This document shows, piece by piece, positions 47,282 through 57,212 of a stretch of 64,000 nucleotides of DNA; the stretch's first letter is position 1; each line of letters opens with the position of its first letter. The notes under the pieces were generated by a model, which worked only from the letters and a program-made list of their open reading frames with translations, was not told where the DNA came from and made no database searches. The position numbers and the translations under genes are program-made. This stretch comes from Psilocybe azurescens (Eukaryota > Basidiomycota > Agaricomycetes > Agaricales > Agrocybaceae): contig JAJIRX010000876.1 in assembly GCA_023853785.1 (NCBI GenBank), positions 62,001-126,000 of the forward strand. Direction: 5' to 3'.

Positions 47282-48175
47282 TCTTCTGCTATTGCATGAT
47301 GATGGATAGCTTACGACTCTTTCTCTCTTCTCAGTGAACTCGCAAAAGCAGGCCACGGCTTTCCCTCCCAACTTTATTCACAGTCTGGACGCGACGCACA
47401 TGCTGCTCACCGCTATCAAGTGTAACGTGCGCACACATCTACATGAAACCTTTTGTTTCGGCTCATTCTGATATCTGTTTTGCTGACAGGACCGTGGCTT
47501 AACATTCGCGTCGATCCACGACTCGTACTGGACACACGCGTGCGATATCGACACGATGTCGGAGGCGATCCGGGAAACGTTCATTAGCTTGCATCAGTCC
47601 GACATTCTCATCAAGCTGCACCAAGAGGTACGTACCAATATCTCCTTGCCGCTATTCAGAATCCATCGCAGCAGTCATCGTATCTAACCCACTTTCTTTC
47701 TTTTTCTTTCGTTGTGCATTAGTTCAAAACGCGCTATGCGAACCACCACATCCCGCTCTCCGACCTCGGGTCGCGGAACAAGGGCCGGCCTGCGCTGCTG
47801 GTGGAGAAATTAAAGGCCGCGGGCACGCGCGTGTACGCGAGCAAGGAGATGACGGCGGACCTCGGCGCACTGGCGCCGCTGGTGGAGGTCTCGGAGGATA
47901 AGGGGCAGTGGGCGATGGTGACGAAGGTGAAGAAGCTGAGCAGTGCGAAGGATAAGGAGATGGAGGAGCAGGAGGATATTGTGGCAGTGATCGAGGCGGA
48001 GAAGCAGGAGAAGGAGGGACTGGAGGAGCAGGAACAGGAACTGGAGTCTATGCTGGTCAACACGAAAGGCCAGACGAACTTGTTTGTGCGGTTGACGGAT
48101 CTGATACCGCCGTTGCCGGAGAAGGGAGATTTCGAGGTGGCCAGTATCAAGGCGTCGCCGTATTTCTTCTCATAG
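43529..48175 (+). CDS. RPO41: Mitochondrial DNA-directed RNA polymerase
   Basis: Single-subunit T7-type polymerase that transcribes mitochondrial DNA. Start [17 protein letters not shown] at 43529, an Arg-rich mitochondrial presequence ending near [10 protein letters not shown]. The N-terminal region has PPR-like helices ([21 protein letters not shown]). Polymerase motifs: A with [16 protein letters not shown] (about 46430), B with [16 protein letters not shown] split by an intron (46641-46733) and C with HDSYWTH (about 47518). It ends with a Glu-rich insert and ASPYFFS at 48175. About ten introns. Frame breaks: C run 43701-43705 one short, A run 44233-44236 one short and C run 46062-46064 one short (DAKP to LGVRG). 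All three are in exons with clear homology on both sides. The gene is essential for respiration, so assembly error is likely. Confidence 0.95.
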
Positions 48176-48767
48176 GAACAAATCACCTCGGTTTTTTTGG
48201 CGTGTTTTTGGATTTTCCTCTCATTTTCTGTGTGTGGAGTATTCCGACGACGGCGACTTGCTTTCTATCCCTATTCCTATTCCCCTCTTGTCTCTGCCCT
48301 CACCCGACGACTCGCGTGTGTTTTATATATAATTTCTAGTTGATTAACATATCACTATTACCTGCCCCCTGCCTACCTTTCTACCCCCCTCATTAAAGTA
48401 TCTGCGTCGTTGACATATAGCATAGTAGTAATTATGTATTTTAGAAAGATAGATTTATAGTTGCGCATTCATTCATCTTAGCGCTAGAGTTCGCGCATTA
48501 CTCGATTACATACCTTGGTTGGAGTACATTCTGTGTTTGCAGGTACTTCTGTATGAGAGATGATGGTTTGATTTAGTCGCGTGGTGGGGTTTAACGGTCA
48601 ACTTCATGGTCTTCGGGTATCGTTGGTTCAACATGACCAACAATTCTCAGCAGCGAGCAAGTGCGAATGTAGAGGACGGTGGATTCACAAATCCCCATGT
48701 CATGTTTTGATCACAACTTCTACCTCTACAAAAAGCCGTAGTCGTACTCTGCAGTCGTCTATAGAAG
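48176..48767. other. Convergent intergenic region RPO41/ATP14
   Basis: The 3' ends of two genes face each other here. T- and C-rich stretches follow the RPO41 stop. No gene is seen. Confidence 0.45.
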
Positions 48768-49422
48768 TTAATGGTGGTGCACGGGCTTGGGAAGGTCCTC
48801 CTCGAGGAACGCGAGGAAGGCGTCAGCGCCGCCGGAGGAGGCCTCGCTCGACTCGGTGCTGGCCTTGGCGGCGGGGGCGTCGGCAGCGGTGGGCTCGGTG
48901 GCGGCGTATGCGCTGAGCTCGGCGGCGAGGTCCGAGGGGAGCGCGGGTATCGCTGGCACGGCGGGGGCGCTGAAGTTCTTCACAACGCTGATGTTTTTTA
49001 CACCGTCGGCGTGGGGGTCTTTAGACTGTGAGATGCGCACAAATGGGATAGTAAGTCAGTACCGGGTTTCTTTCGTCAAAACTCGGGAAGGGTAGGTGGT
49101 GAAGCTGGGAGAGGGAGGGGAGGCTTACGGCGGGTGTGGGCTTGTAGGCTTTGATCTCGCGGACGTAGAGGTCCTGGACGAGGTCTGCGGGTGTATTCGG
49201 GATGAGCATGAGCGTGTGCGGGATTTGATGACGGGCTCCCATCAAACAATTAACGACTGCTTACCCTTGCGCGACACGGCGGAAGACGCAAACGCGCGCC
49301 GGGACGCTGTCTGTCGGGCCTACAAGAGAACGGGGGTCAGCGGGTGATGTGGCGGCGGGAAATAGGGACAGCGGAAGGGGACGCACGATGCTCGCAGCCT
49401 GCCTGAGGATTGTAGTCGACAT
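48768..49422 (-). CDS. ATP14: ATP synthase subunit h, mitochondrial
   Basis: Peripheral-stalk subunit h of the mitochondrial F1Fo ATP synthase, 134 aa. Start MSTTILRQAASI at 49422. A presequence with RRAFASSAVSRK is followed by the family core DLVQDLYVREIKAYKPTPA and DPHADGVKNISVVKNFSAP. The acidic Ala-rich C-terminal half ends LEEDLPKPVHHH. Three introns, all GT-AG: GTGCGT..., GTAAGC... and GTAAGC...CTCACAG. The splice joins are clean and there are no frame breaks. It is convergent with RPO41 and divergent from the first IF1 gene (158 bp between starts), so three nuclear genes for mitochondrial function lie together. Confidence 0.92.
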
Positions 49423-49580
49423 GGTGGTTGCAAAAGAAAACTAGGGTAACGTGACGAGTGGCGTCACCGTCACGAGTGTCACCGTCCTTCTAGGAGTTAC
49501 TGTAGCCGGGGCGTGCGCAAGCCGTTCGGGTTTCCGAACTTGTTATCCACTACCACCACAAACAACTCAAATACTCAAAT

Positions 49581-50137
49581 ATGCTCTCTGCTGCCCGCCG
49601 TCTCCCCCCGCGCTGTCGGTGTCTCTGCGAGACTGTACGCCACTGGACGCACTGAGGGCTCTGTCGCTCAGTCAAAGGGGTTCAAGTACGTGGCTGCTGT
49701 GTTACGCGTGTTTACCCGATGTCTCTGATGTCTCCCTCTTTTTTCTTTTCGCCTTTTGGCGTTTGCAGTAAGAAGGAGAAGGCTCATGAAGGTGTGTGTT
49801 TGCGTGTTATATGTATGCTATCATAGCGTTCTCTGTTGTCTGACTCTGGCGCGCTTGCTCGCTCTGTAGATCAATACATCCATACTCATGAGATGGAGCA
49901 GCTCGCTAAATTGAGAGCACAGGTGCGGACTTTGCCGTTGTAAGGTTTGTGTTTGGTTTAACGTTGCTGACATTTTCGCTATGTAGATCGAGGCGAAGAA
50001 GGATGAGCTTGTTAGTCCCTATCCTACCTATCCTATCCTATATCGACGTCTGATGCTTATATACCTTGCTACCTCCACAGTCCGAACTGCAAAAGGACGC
50101 CGACGCTATCACTAACAAGGCGACGCCCAAAGCATAA
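49581..50137 (+). CDS. INH1: Mitochondrial ATPase inhibitor IF1, copy 1
   Basis: Small helical inhibitor of ATP hydrolysis by F1. Predicted 86 aa: presequence MLSAARRLPRAVGVSARLYA, a Gly/Ser-rich start TGRTEGSVAQSKG, then the inhibitory helix NKKEKAHEDQY and HEMEQLAKLRAQ, and a coiled-coil tail ending NKATPKA. Introns follow GF(N) (GTACGT...TTTGCAG), E(D), AQ and EL. The C run 49614-49619 has six C where five keep the frame (compare copy 2), a single-base extra. The 5' and 3' flanks are duplicated with copy 2. Its immediate neighbour on the left is ATP14, another subunit of the same complex. Confidence 0.85.
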
Positions 50138-50925
50138 ATCATAAATCGTAAATCATGCATATTGTACATGGATCATGTAGGTCAGTTCCGCGTCCGTCTC
50201 TGGAGACATGGGACAGTTAGCTGATGGAACCTGTTGCAGTCGTCTTTCCGTGGTTTTTCTTGTTGTCAAATGCATATTTTCTTATAACAATGAATTCTGA
50301 ATGAACCCAAACTCGAGGCTTCATCTCATTCTACCTTCTTCTCTTCGCGCCGTCGTGCGGAACGAGCTGTATGAGGATGTTGTGATAGAATCATACCGCA
50401 TATTGAATGTCATAGCGGAGTCGAGACACACATCCTAGAATCTTAATACCGATTCTATGCGCTATGGACCAGGAACCTCAACATTTGCCTCGACCATGTG
50501 TATGTCGATCGAGGCTTGAGCTATGTTTGGAACTCGGGAAAGGTCACCGGGACATCTGCTTTTGGGTTTAAGTTCCGATTTTCGATTTTGAGTTCTTGAT
50601 AAGACTACGGCAGGATGCGTCAAGTTTCTCGGTCACGGGGCCCAATGTCCACCTCAAACTTGCCTCGAACCACTGCGTTTGCGTTTGCGTTCAAGTTGCC
50701 ATCGCTGTCAAATCGCTGTCAGCCTTTTCATTTTCGCCCATATTTCTTCTTCGTACTCGAGTACTGCATCAGAAATCCCCATACTAGGTTCGAGAGTAGA
50801 GCTGAGATCAACACGCCGGGTGACTCGCGAGTCCCCCTAAAATGTCTGATCTTGCTGCTACTCCCCCAGTCCCAGTCCCACCGCTAGCGCTAGTACACCG
50901 AGCACAGGCAGCAACACACCAGGCA

Positions 50926-50966
50926 CCACCTCCACCTCCACCTCCACCTCCACCGCCACCGCCACT
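50926..50966 (+). repeat. CCACCT/CCACCG simple repeat
   Basis: A run of CCACCT hexamers passing into CCGCCA triplets, lying between the two IF1 blocks. Confidence 0.6.
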
Positions 50967-51084
50967 CCTCGTCCCGGACCTCATCTTCCGATTCTCACTG
51001 GTGTCACCGTCCTTCTAGGCTCGTTTGAGGAGAGGTCTTAAGCCGGGCGTGCGCAAGCTGTTCGGCTTCCTACTTGTTATCGAC

Positions 51085-51229
51085 CCACCACCACTACCAC
51101 CACCACCACTACCACCACCACCACTACCACCACCACCACTACCACCACCACCACTACCACCACCACCACTACCACCACCACCACTACCACCACCACCACT
51201 ACCACCACCACCACTACCACCACCACCAA
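51085..51229 (+). repeat. 15-bp minisatellite in the leader of IF1 copy 2
   Basis: About nine tandem copies of CTACCACCACCACCA end 18 bp before the copy 2 ATG. At the matching site, copy 1 has only one short CCACTACCACCACA, so the array expanded after the duplication. Frames through it read as Pro/Leu or His/Tyr repeats and are not genes. Confidence 0.85.
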
Positions 51230-51247
51230 CAACTCAAATTTGCAAAC

Positions 51248-51776
51248 ATGCTCTCTGCTGCCCGTCGTCTCCCGCGCGCTGTCGGTGTCTCTGGGAGACT
51301 GTACACTACTGGGCCAAAGGGGTTCAGGTACGTGGCTGCATTACGTGTGTTTGCCCTGATGTCTCTAATGTCTTCCCTACTTTTTCGTCTTTTAACTTGT
51401 GCAGTAAGAAGGAGAAGGGAGAGGAAGGTGTGTCTGCGTGTTGCATGCTATCCTAACGTTCTCTATTGTCTGACTCCAGCGCGCTTGCTCGCTCTGTAGA
51501 TCAATACGCCCGTTCTCATGAGATGGAGCAGCTCGCTAAATTGAGAGCACAGGTGAGGACTTGTTGTAAGGCATGTGTTTGGTTCGACTTTGCTGACATT
51601 TGCGCTGTGTAGATGAAGGCAAAGAAGAATGAGCTGGTTAGTCCCTATACTATCCTATCCTTTATCAACGTCTGTGTTCAGGCGATTTCGGATACTTATA
51701 TACCCTGCTGCCTCCTCAGGACCGACTGGAAAAGGAGCACAAAGCTATCTCTAACAAGACGACGCCTAAGGCATAA
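51248..51776 (+). CDS. Mitochondrial ATPase inhibitor IF1, copy 2
   Basis: Paralogue of the gene at 49581, predicted 78 aa, with no frame break. It has the same presequence (MLSAARRLPRAVGVSGRLYT) and the same five exons. It lacks the Ser-containing segment RTEGSVAQ before KGF and differs in the inhibitory helix (SKKEKGEEDQYARSHEMEQL for NKKEKAHEDQYIHTHEMEQL). The tail is NELDRLEKEHKAISNKTTPKA. It has lost two histidines and gained charge in a region that in other IF1 proteins controls pH-dependent inhibition, so it may act differently. A 145-bp minisatellite sits directly in its leader or promoter. Confidence 0.88.
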
Positions 51777-52070
51777 ATCATAAATCATGCATACGTGGAT
51801 CATGTAGGTCAGCTCCGCGTTCCTCTCTGGAGACCTTGTACAGTTAGCTGATGGAACCTGTTGTAGTCTTTTCATAGTTTTCTTGTTGGCAAATGCATAT
51901 TTCCTTATAACAATTAAATGAATTTTGAATGAACCAAACTCTAGGCTTCATCTCATTTTACCTTCTTTTCTTCGCATCGTTGTTCGGAACGAACTGTGCG
52001 ATGTTGTAATAGAATCATGCTGAATGTCATAGCGGAGTCGAGGCACACATCCCTAGAATCTTAACTCCGA

Positions 52071-53134
52071 TGCTATGGATAAAACTAAGGAAATCCCCCT
52101 TCTTAGGGTATCTCCGGGAGAAAGGGGGATGGTTGTTGGATAGATGCCGCCCTAAGAAACAAGAATAATGTCAGAGGGAACTGAATTGTGATTATATCTA
52201 CCTAAGTATACACAGGCTATATATGACAAAGTCTATATTTTTAAATGAGAAAAAAAACATGGAAGATGGTAAATGAGAACGGGTACTGAATTCCGAGAAC
52301 CAGATAGATGACGAACATGTACCACCGCATCCTCCCATTTGGTAAATGTACTGAGTACTCATGAGTCGGCGTTCGTTGATCTTGCCTAGAAGGGATTGTG
52401 GATGGTATCAAAGATTTGAGATTATTGAAGGTATCTAAGGCCTGGGTACTGGGCCCAAGTGAGGATGGTGGACTGCAGACAGATTTTTAGGAGGGAGAGA
52501 AAAGGATGATACTTCAAGCTTCAAGCTTCAATTGAGGAAGCACTTTGATTCTCTTGAAGTTGGTTTCGTGCCCAGTAGGCGACAGAAGGTCAGAGAACTT
52601 TGAGGAGCATTTGCCTCAAGGCTCACAAATCTAATGGGACCACAAATGGCAATTTGCCATACATGGATTCGGTCCTTGTTGAAGGTTGGCGGATAAAACA
52701 GAAATGACGGCTCATGGCGATGCTGAATAGAGCCTATTCGACACGACAGTGAACAGCAGAATAGAAGAAGGTTGACATCAGTGTTCTTTCATTGTAAATC
52801 CTTGACAACTCTACGCCTCATAACCGAAGAAATGATCACACAATGCCGAACCCCAAATAGGCGCCGAATGCCTTTACAGTATTCAAAAGTCCCAAACTTC
52901 CAAAATGCGAATTATGGTTCACGCGCTTTTACTTTCCTAACGTTGCTCCGACATCATCGACAAACTGGTGTTGTCAAGGACACCATGCGAAACCCAAAAT
53001 TGATTCTCGAGGCAAATATTAACTTGGGAATGTGGCATAAATAAATTTGGAGCTTTTACTATCTAAGTCACTTGCTCCTTGACTTTATCGTTACTGTTCT
53101 ATTCCAGCTCCACGACCATCCCAGAAATGGCTCG
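52071..53134. other. Intergenic
   Basis: About 1 kb between IF1 copy 2 and the 3' end of the OYE gene. A 90-codon plus frame at 52772-53044 starts near a splice-like context but shows no motif. A tripled CTTCAAG occurs at 52514-52530. Confidence 0.4.
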
Positions 53135-54744
53135 TTATACCGCTGCGGGATAATCTGTATATCCACTGGCGTAGTCATCTTGACTGGCAGGAGCTTGAAG
53201 TAATGGCACCTTAGGAGGGTTGTTCAACGCAATTCCCTGCTCCACACGTTTCGCTAGATCTGGATGGGTGGCCCAATTCAATCCTATGAAAAACCCGTCG
53301 ATTTTTCCGGCCGAGATAAGTTTCTCCCCTTCCTCCGGTGTAACATCTGTGTTGAGGAATACTTTTGAGTTTCTAATGTAGGGACGATATGCTTCGAGGA
53401 TGTCATGGTCGGTTCCCCGGAGTGTTCCTAATCGTAGAAATACACAGGTTGCGTCAGACACGTTTCCGCTACAGAAAGATACGTGCTTCGTCCTACTGAC
53501 CGTTCAATGCGGCATCCCATACGGCGTTGTAGCGCGCGAGAGCGAAGTACGAAAGGTTTAGCTTATCGGCCTCGCTAATAAAGTAGGAGAAAGTGTCGAG
53601 TGTGTCCTGCAGTGGCATTCTATGAAACTCAGGTAAAGATAAGTGGGGGTATATCTTCTGCAATATACACTCACCCTAGATCGTTCAGCCCTGCAGCAGG
53701 GCTAAGCTTCACCGCTACATCGGGACCGTAGACGTCTTTCAACGCCTTCAACAATTCGAGGCCGAATCTGGCACGGTTCTCAATGCTACCTCCCCATTCG
53801 TCGGTGCGCTGGTTGCTATTATAATCAAGGAATTGATGCGGAAGCACACCACTAGAAGCCATTACTAATAGGAAATTGTTAGCCATATAGAAGAGACCGA
53901 AGAGTGTCTGGCTCAGACATACGTTCAACACCATCGAAGCCCGCTTGTTTGGCATTGATGGCGGCATGTACATATTTCCCGATTAGAACTCGAGGATCGT
54001 CTATTGCTGTAGGCTTAATAAAAGGCGTCAGAGTTTTTGTTCGGTAGTCCTTGGATAGACATACTGTAACAAAGCCAGGTTCTCCTGGCAGTTGACGAAA
54101 TTTACCACCGCGAGCGGCTATCGCAGAGGGTGCATATACAGGCTGTGTATTATATTCCAATCATGAGTATTGTGTCTGAAATTAACATCTCAATAAGGAC
54201 GCACCTCTCCTGCGAGCTTCTGCTCTGGGGCGTCGGGATGAGAAAGCCGTCCGGCTAAACAAACGTTCAATCAATCGGACCTGGAAACTTTCCAAAACAC
54301 ATACTATGCCAAAGCTGAAAAATCGAAGCTTGGATTAGATCTAGCAGACCAATGACCCCAAACGTGAACGAACCTGGGCGTATATTTTACCGCCTGCACT
54401 GTGAACAGCATCCGTGATGATTTTCCAGCCAGAGACATGTTTCTCGTCCCAGAGTCCAGGAGCATTGGGCCATGCGGATCTGAATAAAAATAAAAACGAC
54501 AATTCATGAAGCACACAAGACACGGCAAGTAAAGTCATTGTACTTACCCTTGACGACATATCAGTATGCCTTCTGAAATTATTAGGCCAGCACCACCAAC
54601 GGCGCGCTGTACATAATACTCCTTCATAAGTTCAGTAGGATATGTGCCATCGGCACGATTCCTCGTGAGAGCAGACATCCCAATGCGGTTCTTCAAGCTG
54701 AGACTTCCTACTTGAATCGGTTTGAAGAGATTTTTGGTAGACAT
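53135..54744 (-). CDS. Old Yellow Enzyme-like flavin oxidoreductase with altered active site
   Basis: FMN-dependent ene-reductase fold (TIM barrel). Start MSTKNLFKPIQVGSLSLKNR at 54744. Family marks in order: MSALTRNRA (Thr kept), GAGLIISEG, HVSGWKIITDAVHSAGGKIY, PTAIDDPR, NAKQAGFDGVE, NQRTDEWGGSIENRARF and DVAVKLSPA. The C-terminal exon has TVDVTPEEGEKL-like and GKIDGFFIGLNWATHPDLAKR motifs, ending YPAAV at 53135. Seven or more introns and no frame break. After GVE the usual HGANGY (His and Asn that bind the substrate oxygen) reads MASSGV (53845-53862). The usual GRPF...NPDL phosphate-site Arg is also replaced (GLNW). The fold looks intact, but ordinary OYE chemistry is doubtful. Confidence 0.85.
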
Positions 54745-56235
54745 GATGGCAGATACTATTTGACTGTTCTGGAGCCTTGAAGGTGGGGTGTTATTGCTTC
54801 GTTGTTCTGAGCGGCAGGTCGTTTTATAGGTGCATGGTGTTGTAATCCGGCCCGTAGTCAATCCTTGAATGTCAATTTCATATCCTTATGGAATGAATAC
54901 AGATCCATACTTAGTCTTAAGCGCAGTTGGTGTTTGTAATCAGCAGTACCGGAGCATTGACACGGATGGACTGCAACAGTGGATACAAGACTTGACGGTA
55001 TGAAAATAGTGATGCTTACTCAAATCATATTACGCATAGATCACGACTGTGTACAGAGTGGGCGTAAATCCACAACCAAGCATGACGCTAAACTGTCACT
55101 TTTGTCAGCCTGCTGAAACATGATCCCAATCTCATACCAATACGATCTACTAATAGTCCTACTAGTCAATTAAATTGCGTTATGCAAAAGTGGTAATCGT
55201 TACATACTTACTATATATACAGATACATCGCTTTAGCTCCTAGACAACGAAATTTGTGACGTGAAAATCTAGCTAGTAAAGCAGCAGTGCGACATGCGTG
55301 CATGTCAATAAGGGGTTTCACTGTCGGCCATTTTCAACTTTCCAAAAACAGCTCCCTCCTCTTAGTTTTACATCATTTTTCGTTCGTTCTTCACTTTTGT
55401 TCGCTTTTTTGCGCACTCCCACTATCCAGATATTTGAAAAAAGAACGCACGAAAATGGAGCTGTTCCGGGGTTTCACGAGGTGCCGTTTTTTTATGATTT
55501 TTCAATCAAAAAGACATTGAAAAATGACTCAAAAACGGCCAGAAAATGTATGACTATGAACGCCATCTGAGCGTCTCAACCGGTACGTCTACTGCAGGCT
55601 GTGGCAGTGAGTGGCTTGTGGAATCCATATGTCAATGTAAGCCCATGCGTCTATGAATCCTTCGCCGTTCGTTGCAATCTGACCACACATTTGCACCTTT
55701 TTATGGCTGCCGTCCGACGAGCCTGGTAGCAAATCATTCCTTTTTGTTAAGAATGTCGTTGTTTGTTGAAGGAAACGAACGAGGCCCGAGAGGCACCTCA
55801 CCAAAAGCACCGCCGTGCTTGGCATCGGCATATGTACACCGCAGGCGCCTAACGCGTGTGGGCGATCGGAAAAGTTTTTCCATTTTTGTGTTGACATTTA
55901 TTTCTATCTACTAAATTTTCCATACGATAAATTCCCGCGCTTCTCATCCAATGCACCTCAGTCGGTTCTTTATCTGACTGAGGTGAGCATCCTCCACTAT
56001 GAGCCCGATTGGTGCAGAACGAAGGGAATGTACATTGTACACACAAGAAATTTGCACGTCTACCGCTGATCTAATGGCATTTACATTGTGTTTGATAAAC
56101 ATTGATGTCTCAGCAGTTCGATATCGGACAATGAGGCTGGCTCTGTACAGTTTCGTTTTAATTCGACGCCCAACTGAACATCCGTGATATGCAATGGTGT
56201 ACTCATCTTCAGCACTACCGTGCTTCACTATGAGC
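54745..56235. other. Intergenic, no supported gene
   Basis: Frames at 55287-55570 and 55589-56228 overlap one another on both strands and have no motif. The phrase CTATGAGCCCGAT occurs at about 55997 and again at 56229, linking this region to the tandem repeat that follows. Confidence 0.4.
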
Positions 56236-56451
56236 CCGATCGGGCCGGAAATTCCATTTTTAACCGCCCTTAAGTGTCTGAAACGGGTATTTCCGCCCCA
56301 AAAGTTGTGAATCTAAAAATGGAGGAATTGCATGCTGAAATTCCGATCGGCCGGAAATTCCATTTTAACCGCCCTTAAGTGTCTGAAACAGGTATTTCCG
56401 CCCCAAAAGTTGTGAATTGAAAAAGGGAGGAATTGCATGCTGAAATTCCGA
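56236..56451. repeat. Tandem 107-bp repeat, two copies
   Basis: Copies 56236-56342 and 56343-56451 are over 90% alike by eye. Each starts CCGATCGG(G)CCGGAAATTCC and contains ACCGCCCTTAAGTGTCTGAA, then GGTATTTCCGCCCCAAAAG, and ends GGAATTGCATGCTGAAATTC. The junction forms a palindrome-like AATTCCG...CGGAAATT. Confidence 0.85.
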
Positions 56452-57212
56452 GTGCCAAAACGTACATTTAAGGTATGAAATATGGCTCAGGAGAAAGATT
56501 GCGTTTTCAGATCGAAATCCGCCATCATATTCTTACTAAAAATAGTAGAAATTTTATACTTCATGTTAAATTTATGTCCAAAAAGGATATTCTGCCTTTA
56601 TTCTGCCTAAAGAAGTCTATATTTTATCACTTTTCAATTATAACCTCACAACCGCTGCTCCATTAAATTTGATTTTTGGCACTCTCATAGAGACAGCTTA
56701 TATGCACATTAATTTAAATTTTATATACTGAAAGAGCGGACTGCGTCCGCTATTACCAGCCGAAGGAATTGTACTACGGCATGGTATTTTGATATTTCTT
56801 ACAAATTGCCACCCGACTAAGCCACATAAAACACATGACACACCTCATTCCGTCGTATTTCAAACCCAGCGGAACCTTGGAGGTGATCAACGATTTATAA
56901 TCGCTAGGTAGACCTCGGCAACAAAATCGAACTCAGCGACCTCATAATCACGCCATTCACATTCTCACGTGCCTTTTGCTTTTGTTTCACCCTCCCACAC
57001 GTTGATAGCATAGATTGCGCATCATTGGAGTACAATAACAATACAAATTCAACATGTGCACCTTAAGGCATTCAGAGTAACCACAGCCATTGAATTCACT
57101 TGTTCAATCCTGTGAGGTCAGAACCAGGGGCATGTCGACCAGAACGAGAGTTCTGGCTACGGCCTGCAGTTTTTTGCTGAACCCTCCCCCTGCAAAGCTT
57201 TGCTGGCATGCA
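56452..57212. other. AT-rich intergenic
   Basis: No gene seen. It may contain one end of the Helitron, but I could not identify a terminus. Confidence 0.35.

Larger units (their letters stand above)
49475..52070 (+). repeat. Tandem segmental duplication carrying IF1
   Basis: Block A (about 49475-50480) and block B (about 50997-52070) share the promoter stretch GTGTCACCGTCCTTCTAGG, the GGCGTGCGCAAGC site, all exons and introns, and the 3' flank (GGATCATGTAGGTCAG, GTTAGCTGATGGAACCTGTTG, ATGTCATAGCGGAGTCGAG). The copies are separated by about 0.5 kb of unshared sequence. Shared introns show the duplication arose at DNA level, not by retroposition. Confidence 0.85.

Noticed and set aside
51025..51499. 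Long Pro/Leu-rich and His/Tyr-rich frames over the minisatellite
   Set aside because: They are translations of a 15-bp tandem repeat running into the IF1 copy 2 first exon in wrong frames; the true gene starts at 51248.
56236..56451. CRISPR-like array
   Set aside because: Only two long head-to-tail copies without spacers, in a fungal nuclear genome; a simple tandem repeat.
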